A stretch of DNA of 64,000 nucleotides, from the NCBI GenBank assembly GCA_028285685.1, contig JANQOR010000040.1, positions 1 to 64,000 on the forward strand. Direction: 5' to 3'. Source of the DNA: Cyclobacteriaceae bacterium (lineage in GTDB: Bacteria; Bacteroidota; Bacteroidia; Cytophagales; Cyclobacteriaceae). Shown one piece after another: positions 1-6,634 of this stretch; the stretch's first letter is position 1; every line of letters begins with the position of its first letter. A program made the position numbers and the translations under genes. Below the pieces are notes generated by a model that saw nothing but the letters and a program-made list of their open reading frames with translations, was not told the DNA's origin and made no database searches.

Positions 1-2
1 CA

Positions 3-1208
3 ACGGAAATGTGGGAGGAAACCAAGAGGAAAGGTTCCATGACGTTCGAAACCACTCATATCCGTAAGGACGGAAGCAGTTTTCCTGTTGAGATCACCAA
101 CAATATCATTTGCTGGAAAGGGAAGGAATTAAAATGTAGCATAGTAAGGGATATTTCATTGAGAAAGGAAAAAGAAAATCAGTTAAAGGACGCGCTTGGT
201 GAGGTAGAGGCTTTGAAAAACAAATTTCAAAAGCAGAATGTCTATTTGAGGGAGGAGATTAAACTCAACTACAACTTTGAGGAGATTATAGCTGAGAACA
301 AAAAATGTAAGCAGCTGTTGAGTAAGCTTGAGCAGGTTGCGGAGACCTCAAGCACTGTTTTGATTGTAGGGGAGACCGGTACCGGCAAGGAATTGCTGGC
401 AAGAGCCATACACAATCTCAGCGATCGTCAGACTAATCCTCTCATAAAAATTAATTGTGCCACCCTTCCTGTTCAACTAGCAGAGAGCGAACTCTTTGGA
501 CACGAAAAGGGTGCTTTTACAGGGGCAGAAGCTAAAAAGATTGGAAAGTTTGAGTTGGCTCATCAAAGCTCAATATTTCTTGACGAGATAGGAGATATGC
601 CTCTCGAAATACAAACGAAGTTGTTAAGGGTCCTTCAGGAAGGTGAATTTGAGCGACTTGGTGGAAATGAAACCGTCAAGGCTGACGTCCGGGTAATCGC
701 TGCAACCAACAAGAATTTGGAAGAAGCCATTGAAAAGGGAGAATTCAGAGAAGATCTTTTTTATCGGTTGAATGTCTTTCCATTACACCCGATACCACTG
801 AGGGAGAGAAAGTCCGACATTCCGGCATTGACCTACCATTTTGTCAAGAAGTTTGAGAAGAAGACCAACAAGTCTATAGAGACAATTTCACATGACACGT
901 TCGAAAGGCTAGCGAAGTATGAGTGGCCGGGTAATATTCGAGAACTGGAAAATATCATAGAGCGGGCCATGATCACATCAAAAGAGGGGGTTTTGGATCT
1001 TGGAGACTGGCAACCCAAACAGACTCCAAAAAGGGAGGCGTTTAAACTTAACGACATTGAGAGGAATCACATTGTTTCGGTTTTGGAGATGTGTCAAGGA
1101 AAAATCAGCGGTCCGCACGGAGCTGCCGAGTTGCTGAACATCAATCCGAAAACGTTGGAATCCAAGATGAAAAGACTTGGAATAGAAAGAAGACAATCAT
1201 ACTCCTGA
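3..1208 (+). CDS. Sigma-54-dependent Fis-family regulator with PAS domain (5' partial)
   Basis: This is the C-terminal part of an enhancer-binding activator of sigma-54 RNA polymerase. The reading frame is open to the left window edge, so the true start lies outside. Counting from the first ATG at position 9, residues 15-55 are the end of a PAS sensor domain ([10 protein letters not shown]), followed by a short coiled linker. The AAA+ domain has Walker A GETGTGKE (121-128), the sigma-54-contacting GAFTGA loop (168-173), Walker B IFLDEIGD (189-196) and the [14 protein letters not shown] segment. A Fis-type helix-turn-helix covers about 349-392. No receiver domain is visible, so the signal probably enters through PAS. 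A sigma-54-like promoter sequence sits about 80 bp downstream, before the histidine kinase gene. Family assignment is very secure; the regulated genes are not known. Confidence 0.95.
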   Translation, partial: TEMWEETKRKGSMTFETTHIRKDGSSFPVEITNNIICWKGKELKCSIVRDISLRKEKENQLKDALGEVEALKNKFQKQNVYLREEIKLNYNFEEIIAENKKCKQLLSKLEQVAETSSTVLIVGETGTGKELLARAIHNLSDRQTNPLIKINCATLPVQLAESELFGHEKGAFTGAEAKKIGKFELAHQSSIFLDEIGDMPLEIQTKLLRVLQEGEFERLGGNETVKADVRVIAATNKNLEEAIEKGEFREDLFYRLNVFPLHPIPLRERKSDIPALTYHFVKKFEKKTNKSIETISHDTFERLAKYEWPGNIRELENIIERAMITSKEGVLDLGDWQPKQTPKREAFKLNDIERNHIVSVLEMCQGKISGPHGAAELLNINPKTLESKMKRLGIERRQSYS

Positions 1209-1289
1209 TATTTAAGGAAATCCTGATATAAGAGCAATTACAGACTGAGAGTGGATTTGTAAGTAATTGTAAATCAATTAATTACCACT

Positions 1290-1306
1290 TTGGTACGTGG
1301 TTTGGT
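1290..1306 (+). promoter_or_regulatory. Sigma-54-like -24/-12 promoter
   Basis: TTGGTACGTGGTTTGGT differs from the consensus TTGGCACGNNNNTTGCW at two positions, one of them the normally conserved C of the -12 GC. The two boxes have the right 12-bp spacing. It lies 30 bp upstream of the GAF histidine kinase start and just after a sigma-54 activator gene. A short inverted repeat (ACCAC-N8-GTGGT, 1284-1301) overlaps it. The -12 mismatch keeps confidence low. Confidence 0.35.
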
Positions 1307-1335
1307 AGGCATGCTTACGACTTGAAATAAATAGC

Positions 1336-2511
1336 ATGACCTTGTATACCATTCCCACTAATCAGATCGAGGAGGAGACACTTCGAGTTAACTCCCTGGA
1401 TAGTTACCAAATCCTCGATACACTCCCTGAAAAGGAGTATGATGATATAACCAAACTTGCTTCTTTCATTTGTGGCACTCCAGTCTCTTTGATTGCACTT
1501 ATGGACGAAGAGAGAAATTGGTACAAGTCCATCCATGGAGATGCAGGCATGAATGTGAGGGAGATGCCTCGAGAAATTTCTTTTTGCAAAATCACCATTC
1601 AAGGAGATCATCTCTACGAAATACCTGACCTGACAAGAGATGAGCTTTTCAGCGAAAACCCGTTAGTGACCGAGCGAAATGTTAGGTTTTATGCAGGGTA
1701 TCCGTTAATTAACTCTGAGGGCTTCCGGCTTGGAACTTTATGTGTTGTTGATTTTGTGCCACGTAAGCTTGACACCACACAGAGAGAAGCATTGCGGACC
1801 TTAGCCAATCAGGTGATTACAAATTTTGAATTGAGACGGCAGAGGCAAATGCTTGAGCAGAAAAATATGGAACTCGAGGACTCCAATGCACGACTATCTC
1901 AATTTGCAAGACTAATCTCCCATGATCTCAAGAGTCCCTTGCAAAGTATCAAGTCATTATATGAATTGATGCGAATTGATCCTCGCAACGAAGGGGAGTA
2001 CAAGGGAAAAATTGATCACTACATTAAGAGAATGTCGAAGATGATCGACGGACTATTAGCGTTTGCGAAGAATGACCTCAGTTCCTTGAAAAAGGAACTA
2101 ACAAAAATTGAAGTCATCGTTTCGACCTTAATGCATCAATTTGAATCACGAAATGTGCAAATTGATGTAGTCAAGCCGCTACCCGAAATCGAAACTGAGA
2201 GTGTCCTCCTTGAACTTGTCTTTCAAAATTTAATTTCTAATGCCATAAAGTATGGTGACAAAGAAACCACCAGAGTCAGCATTGGATGTGAAGGGACAAC
2301 ATTTTTTGTGAAGGACAATGGACCCGGTATTGCCAAAGAACATCATCAGCAGATCTTCGAACCATTCACCAGGTTCAATGAGAGAAAAGTATCAGGCTAC
2401 GGAATTGGACTCTACACCATCAAAACCATCTTAGATCATCGCGGTTCCAAGATTTGGCTTGAATCGATCGAATCTGCTGGAACGACTTTTTATTTTGACT
2501 GGGTGCCTTAA
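1336..2511 (+). CDS. GAF domain sensor histidine kinase
   Basis: This is a soluble two-component sensor kinase that autophosphorylates on a histidine. Residues 20-165 form a GAF domain of the type found in many Bacteroidota kinases (SLIALMDEERNWYKS, then GTLCVVD). A short coiled coil (165-190) leads to the dimerisation domain with phospho-acceptor His196 in SHDLKSPLQS. The HATPase domain has the N box NLISNAIKYG (Asn302), DNGPG (327-331) and GYGIGL (354-359). No transmembrane segment or signal peptide is seen, so it should sense a cytoplasmic cue. A single-domain response regulator follows after 32 bp and is the obvious partner. The upstream region carries a sigma-54-like promoter sequence. 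Confidence 0.95.
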   Translation: MTLYTIPTNQIEEETLRVNSLDSYQILDTLPEKEYDDITKLASFICGTPVSLIALMDEERNWYKSIHGDAGMNVREMPREISFCKITIQGDHLYEIPDLTRDELFSENPLVTERNVRFYAGYPLINSEGFRLGTLCVVDFVPRKLDTTQREALRTLANQVITNFELRRQRQMLEQKNMELEDSNARLSQFARLISHDLKSPLQSIKSLYELMRIDPRNEGEYKGKIDHYIKRMSKMIDGLLAFAKNDLSSLKKELTKIEVIVSTLMHQFESRNVQIDVVKPLPEIETESVLLELVFQNLISNAIKYGDKETTRVSIGCEGTTFFVKDNGPGIAKEHHQQIFEPFTRFNERKVSGYGIGLYTIKTILDHRGSKIWLESIESAGTTFYFDWVP

Positions 2512-2543
2512 CAGCGCCTGACCTGTAACAATTAACCATAATC

Positions 2544-2936
2544 ATGATTTTACACATTATTGACGATGACCACTTGGTCCATCGCTTTTACGAAGTACTA
2601 CTTAAGCCTGTATTGGATGACCCGTCACTCGAGTCCTTTTATAATGGAAAGGATGCGTTGGATTTTTTGAATCAAAACAAAGATGATCGAGAAATCTTGC
2701 CAGATGTTATTCTGTTGGATATCAATATGCCCATAATGGATGGGTGGACTTTTTTGGAAAATTTCGAAAACATCGTTTGGAAAATGACCAAACGTCCGTC
2801 CATTTTCGTTGTGACCTCCTGTTTGATCAATCCAAAAGACCTTCGGGAGAGCACCCATGTTAAGGGATATTTTTCAAAGCCATTAGCCGATCAAGACTTA
2901 ATGCAAATTGTAGGAACGAATGCTTCGATCGTCTAA
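2544..2936 (+). CDS. Single-domain response regulator
   Basis: The 130-residue protein is a stand-alone receiver domain. It has the acidic cluster Asp7-Asp9, the phospho-acceptor Asp59 in LLDINMPIMDGW, the Thr/Ser91-92 switch and the conserved Lys112 in the YFSKPL motif. There is no DNA-binding or enzymatic output domain, as in CheY-like regulators, so it must act by contacting another protein or passing phosphate in a relay. It lies 32 bp after the GAF histidine kinase and almost certainly forms one transcript with it. The upstream sigma-54 activator has no receiver domain, so direct phosphorylation of that protein by this pair is not supported. Confidence 0.93.
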   Translation: MILHIIDDDHLVHRFYEVLLKPVLDDPSLESFYNGKDALDFLNQNKDDREILPDVILLDINMPIMDGWTFLENFENIVWKMTKRPSIFVVTSCLINPKDLRESTHVKGYFSKPLADQDLMQIVGTNASIV

Positions 2937-2999
2937 GCACACCGATTGATCTGATCGTTGTTCAGACCATCATTCTTCAAAATCATAATAGCCAAATCA

Positions 3000-3044
3000 A
3001 GTGTATGCTAAGCGGAATTACTTCTCTTTCTTTTTGCATACACT
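3000..3044. repeat. Inverted repeat between convergent genes
   Basis: Perfect 9-bp arms AGTGTATGC (3000-3008) and GCATACACT (3036-3044) enclose 27 bases. They lie between the response regulator and the convergent VOC gene. The loop is long and no clear T-run follows, so it may be a bidirectional transcript-end structure or a protein site. Confidence 0.35.
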
Positions 3045-3130
3045 CCTGATACGCCGATGAGGACTAAAATGGGGCAAACGATGTCTTTTCATATTGAACA
3101 GCCTGCTTCAAGGGTCAGCATTCGAATTCC

Positions 3131-3928
3131 TCATGAAGTAATAACGAATGGATAATTTGGTACTTGCACCTTACCATTCTTTAACTCCTCTACTTTGATT
3201 TGGACAGGATACGCCTTTGCACTTTTACCACCAAGATCTCTTCCTGTTTTCATCATTATGATCAAACCATTTTCATCTCCTAGTGCGGTGAACATATCAC
3301 TGCCTCCCTTGTAATTTGAGACCTTTAAAGACGCTCTTAAAAACCTTGCAGCACTGGAAACATCGTCTACGATCAGACCAATTTCACTAACATTTAATAT
3401 GTCCTCTGAGCTGAACGCTCCGGAAGAACTATTTTGGAGATCATGCCTGGCAATATGTTCAAGTAAATTGCCAGCAGGGTCCCAGAAAAAAAGTGAATGG
3501 GCGTTCCAATGATTGAAATGAACAACATCATCCGGATATTTTGGATCCACCAGATGTGATCCAAATGTCACGAATGAAGTTCTCTGCTTTTGCCAATTTC
3601 TCGCGCTTAGAATCTTGTTTTCAGATATGTTAAATGCAAAATGATACCAGGGATCTCCCGCGTCCGTCGAATACAAAAAGGTCAGGGGTGTCTTTCCCGC
3701 CATGACGGTTAGTTCCTTTGAATTAAAGCTCATCAACTCCAATTCGAGTTGATTGACATAGAATTCTTTCATTACACTTAATGAGGCCGAAGTGTACACC
3801 TTGAGGTCCAAAATCCTGGGTTTCTCAGTAGAGATGGAATTGGAGAATACTGCGGAGGGGTGCATAGCTAACATTGCCGAGGAAAATCCAATATTCCTGG
3901 TAAACAACCTTCTTGAGATTTGCTTCAT
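3131..3928 (-). CDS. Tat-exported glyoxalase/VOC-like protein
   Basis: The N-terminus SRRLFTRNIGFSSAMLA fits a twin-arginine export signal (SRRxF). The mature part, about residues 35-265, resembles vicinal oxygen chelate proteins: two related beta-alpha-beta halves (starting near LDLKVYTSASLSVMKEFYVNQLEL and SEIGLIVDDVSSAARFL), with the typical SLFFWDPAGNLLEHI motif at the end of the first half. These domains bind a metal with His/Glu ligands and act in glyoxalase, dioxygenase or binding roles; the substrate cannot be read here. The Tat signal suggests a cofactor loaded in the cytoplasm. It is divergent from a membrane AraC regulator (116-bp gap), which could control it. Fold assignment is fairly secure, function open. 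Confidence 0.75.
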   Translation of the reverse strand: MKQISRRLFTRNIGFSSAMLAMHPSAVFSNSISTEKPRILDLKVYTSASLSVMKEFYVNQLELELMSFNSKELTVMAGKTPLTFLYSTDAGDPWYHFAFNISENKILSARNWQKQRTSFVTFGSHLVDPKYPDDVVHFNHWNAHSLFFWDPAGNLLEHIARHDLQNSSSGAFSSEDILNVSEIGLIVDDVSSAARFLRASLKVSNYKGGSDMFTALGDENGLIIMMKTGRDLGGKSAKAYPVQIKVEELKNGKVQVPNYPFVITS

Positions 3929-4044
3929 ACAGACTGCGTTTTACACCACTAAAATTGTCAATTGCGAGATTGCTTTTCTTTCAAAATCATAATATTTAAA
4001 ATCAAGCAACAGCGATTACGGTTATTTCACGTAGATTAAACGAG

Positions 4045-5082
4045 ATGACGTTTCGAATAGATTTCCTCACTCTTCTGGCATTTCTTGGAACCTTTCAGGG
4101 AATACTATTCGCCACAGTTTTCTGGCTTAAAAACAAGAGCATCTCCAACAAATTGTTTTCACTGTTTCTGCTAGCAACTAGTATTCGAATTGCGAAGAAC
4201 ATATTTGTCCACCTGCAAGACCTAAACCCCGGAATGATTCAGCCGGTGGAATTGTGGCGTGCAGTAGTTTATGCCGGCATTTCACATCAATTTGCCATTG
4301 GACCATTGCTGTTACTTTATTTCAACGCAAAATTGAACAGCAAATTTGTCTTGCAAAGGTTTCATTACTTTCATTTCGTTCCGTATGTCACCCTCATTTT
4401 TTTGACACCGTTTATCAGTTGGAGTTTTTGGAAGAATGGGGGACTATGGCTGTCATATCTGTCTATTCTCATTTATTTTCTACTTACAATTAGGGCGTAT
4501 GTAAGGGGTAGGTCGTCCGTCGACTTGGGAACCAATATCTGGCTGAGAGGTCTACTTGGTGGGATTGCTGTTCTTCTTTTTGCATACTCCCCGGCCTTGT
4601 TTCACTACGTTGGATATGTTGGGGGCGCCATCCTATACGCCTTGATCATTCTCGTTTCGGGATATTTCATCTTTATTGGTAGGGACTCACTTTCTATCTT
4701 CCGAACCAAGTATGAAACGTCCTCCTTAAAGGATGAAAAGGTCAGGGAGATACAAGATCAACTAGAGTCTGAGATGGAAAAGACAAAACCTTATCTAAAC
4801 CCTGAACTGTCATTACAATTGCTAGCTGCATCCATCGACGTGCCATCACATCATGTTTCGAGAGTAATTAACCAGGAATTTAAGATGAGTTTTGCCGATT
4901 ACATTAATTCATTTAGACTGAAAGAAGCCGAAAGTCGACTGCTGGATCCAAAAAACGACCACCTCAAGATCTCTGCGTTAGCCTTTGAATGTGGATTTAA
5001 TTCGGTTCCCACGTTCAATACGCTCTTTAAGAAAGTGCATAAAATGACCCCATCTGAGTTTAGGCAGAAGAGCAAGCATTAG
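4045..5082 (+). CDS. Membrane-anchored AraC-family regulator
   Basis: The first ~230 residues are strongly hydrophobic, with about seven membrane segments (from LLAFLGTFQGILFATVFWL to ALIILVSGYFIFIG). The C-terminal ~100 residues form an AraC helix-turn-helix pair: LQLLAASIDVPSHHVSRVIN is the first HTH and ISALAFECGFNSVPTFNTLFKKVHKMTPSEF the signature region. Such 7TM-AraC proteins are common in Bacteroidota and sense membrane or extracellular signals. Targets are unknown; the divergent VOC gene is the nearest candidate. Its 3' end overlaps the convergent NTF2-like gene by 4 bp. A relative lies at 36649-37767. Confidence 0.92.
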   Translation: MTFRIDFLTLLAFLGTFQGILFATVFWLKNKSISNKLFSLFLLATSIRIAKNIFVHLQDLNPGMIQPVELWRAVVYAGISHQFAIGPLLLLYFNAKLNSKFVLQRFHYFHFVPYVTLIFLTPFISWSFWKNGGLWLSYLSILIYFLLTIRAYVRGRSSVDLGTNIWLRGLLGGIAVLLFAYSPALFHYVGYVGGAILYALIILVSGYFIFIGRDSLSIFRTKYETSSLKDEKVREIQDQLESEMEKTKPYLNPELSLQLLAASIDVPSHHVSRVINQEFKMSFADYINSFRLKEAESRLLDPKNDHLKISALAFECGFNSVPTFNTLFKKVHKMTPSEFRQKSKH

Positions 5083-5597
5083 TAACTCAGATCCAACGCC
5101 ATGTTTTTGGCAAAGTCCGCCTCTGTGACCTCAACACCATTTATATTGTTCGTATCCCAATCCTGGGCAATTTTCCATTTACCATCTACTTTCTTCAAAA
5201 CTACGTGAAATCTTGAATAGCTATATCTGGCTTCTTTGCTCTCCTCTTTGGTGACGATCTTGAGATAGCCAATTTCATAGCCTGTGTTACCTGAATAGAA
5301 GCGATGCTCGAACCAAAAGTCAATTGACCTTTCCCTGTCATCAGGTTTTTTATATGACTCTATGATTCGATCTTTGTATTCATTACCAATTCTGATCCCA
5401 CTCCATTTGCTAACTCTTAGTACATCGTCCGTGTGCAGATCATTGAAGATCTTGGCGTCTCTCTGTTCCCATGATTTTTTGAATGGCTTCCAGAGTTGTT
5501 CATTTACCTCGTTTTCAACCTCAGGGTTTCTCGGTGCTTGCGACAAGGCAATACTTCCATAAGACAGTATTGCAATGGTTAAGAGTATCCTTTTCAT
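5079..5597 (-). CDS. Secreted SnoaL/NTF2-like (DUF4440-type) protein
   Basis: I chose the ATG at 5597 because it gives a clean signal peptide (MKRILLTIAILSYGSIALSQ); the longer frame adds 27 unlikely residues. The mature ~150 residues look like a SnoaL/NTF2 cone fold: an N-terminal helix LWKPFKKSWEQRDAKIFNDLHTDD, then DVLRVS and a C-terminal VVLKKVDGKWKIAQDWDTN strand pair, which is typical of DUF4440 proteins. These bind small ligands or act as isomerase-like enzymes, but no catalytic set is recognisable. It is divergent from another small secreted protein gene, and its 3' end overlaps the AraC gene. Secretion and fold are moderately secure; function is unknown. Confidence 0.8.
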   Translation of the reverse strand: MKRILLTIAILSYGSIALSQAPRNPEVENEVNEQLWKPFKKSWEQRDAKIFNDLHTDDVLRVSKWSGIRIGNEYKDRIIESYKKPDDRERSIDFWFEHRFYSGNTGYEIGYLKIVTKEESKEARYSYSRFHVVLKKVDGKWKIAQDWDTNNINGVEVTEADFAKNMALDLSY

Positions 5598-5666
5598 TAT
5601 GATCTTATTTTTTTGGATCAAGTATGGTGTTGGGGTCATTGATTCGCTATTAAAATCATAATTTTT

Positions 5667-5716
5667 TACAAGAATTAACATCTTATAACATTTCTTGATT
5701 GTTTGTACAACAAATA
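5667..5716. promoter_or_regulatory. Operator-like site TACAAG-N29-TTTGTA
   Basis: TACAAG (5667-5672) and TTTGTA (5702-5707) form an imperfect dyad with 29 bases between the arms. The right side, GTTTGTACAACAAATA (5701-5716), is identical over 16 bp to 6275-6290 in front of the PadR gene. This suggests that the same PadR protein controls the secreted protein gene starting at 5754. Confidence 0.5.
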
Positions 5717-5753
5717 TTGATCAGCTTTGGAACGAACAAAACTTAAGATAGAA

Positions 5754-6206
5754 ATGATGAAAAAAGTATGCATGATCGCTCTGATTCTATCAGTAGGAGT
5801 ACTGTCTGCTCAGCAGAGAGGCCCACAATCGCTAGCACAGTTGGAGGAAAGTCCTGCTGGTTCTAAAATTATTACATATGTTAAAATGGTTAACGAGAAG
5901 ACGGAAGTGTCGAATGGTTGGATTGAGGATCTTTTCGCTCCAAAACTTATCGAATCCGCCGGCATAGACAGGTTGAAGGGATTGGTTTCAGACTCAAGGA
6001 ATAATGAAGGTCAGCTGCATGTGTATGAGGTAAGGAGGACAAGCATGTTTCGATACAAGTTGAAGGTCAAGGGAGTGAAATCAGGGGAATGGCTGGATAT
6101 GGTCTTCACTTTTGAGGAAAACGAGCCATATCGAATCATGGGAATTACGCTAGACAATTCAGATAGCGCCTCTTCGAAAGACAGCCCGATCTTCCCAAAG
6201 GTTTAG
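5754..6206 (+). CDS. Small secreted protein of unknown function
   Basis: The start at 5754 (or the adjacent ATG at 5757) gives a typical signal peptide, MMKKVCMIALILSVGVLSAQQ; the frame is open for nine more residues upstream. The mature part is about 130 residues, mixed alpha/beta, with a helical start (AQLEESPAGSKIITYVKMVN) and a strand-rich second half (YKLKVKGVKSGEWLDMVFTFEENEPYRIMGITLDN). That second half recalls the small domain that precedes catalytic domains in some secreted serine hydrolases, but I cannot name the family. No catalytic domain is present. It lies 93 bp upstream of a PadR gene and shares a 16-bp upstream sequence with it, so the two are probably coregulated. Confidence 0.8.
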   Translation: MMKKVCMIALILSVGVLSAQQRGPQSLAQLEESPAGSKIITYVKMVNEKTEVSNGWIEDLFAPKLIESAGIDRLKGLVSDSRNNEGQLHVYEVRRTSMFRYKLKVKGVKSGEWLDMVFTFEENEPYRIMGITLDNSDSASSKDSPIFPKV

Positions 6207-6240
6207 GGTGAACTAGGTGAAAAAAAGTCATGACTATTAA

Positions 6241-6290
6241 TTGTACAAATGAACAACTAATTACTATCTTGCACGTTTGTACAACAAATA
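6241..6290. promoter_or_regulatory. Dyad operator upstream of PadR gene
   Basis: TTGTACAAA (6241-6249) and TTTGTACAA (6276-6284) are a perfect 9-bp inverted repeat with 26 bases between. The right arm, CACGTTTG, matches a Bacteroidota -7 box (TAnnTTTG) except at one base and ends 20 bp before the PadR start. Binding there would block the promoter, the usual mode of PadR autorepression. Confidence 0.55.
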
Positions 6291-6299
6291 ACTAGAACT

Positions 6300-6632
6300 A
6301 TGAGAGGTGAACATATTGGGGAGCTGGAGGAACTTGTCTTGTTGACAGTTGGCTCCCTTTACAAAGAAGCATATGCCGTAGCTATTTTGGATGAGATCTT
6401 GGGAAATACAAATCGAAAAATGGATGTTACAGCTATTCATTCTGTGTTAAGGCGCCTGGAAAAAAAAGGGTTTGTCACTTCTGAAATGGGGGGAGCTACG
6501 AATGAAAGGGGAGGACGCAGAAAACGATTCTTTTCTTTGACCCAAGCAGGAAGACGAGTGATTGAGGACACGATGGAGCTGAGACTAGCCCTTTACAATA
6601 AACTACCGAAACTGGCTTTCGTGGCTGTTTGA
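6300..6632 (+). CDS. PadR-family transcriptional regulator
   Basis: The 110-residue protein is a minimal PadR winged-helix repressor. LGELEELVLLTVGSLYKEAYAVAILDEI is the opening helix pair, VTAIHSVLRRLEKKGFVTS the recognition region, and GGRRKRFFSLTQAGRRVIED the wing and C-terminal dimerisation helix. It lacks the long C-terminal helix bundle of larger PadR proteins. The stop codon is followed two bases later by the ATG of a large permease gene, so the two are cotranscribed and probably translationally coupled. A perfect dyad sits directly over the likely promoter, consistent with autorepression relieved by a small molecule. Two paralogues in the window (14590-14913, 33579-33905) have the same arrangement. 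Confidence 0.95.
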   Translation: MRGEHIGELEELVLLTVGSLYKEAYAVAILDEILGNTNRKMDVTAIHSVLRRLEKKGFVTSEMGGATNERGGRRKRFFSLTQAGRRVIEDTMELRLALYNKLPKLAFVAV

Positions 6633-6634
6633 TC

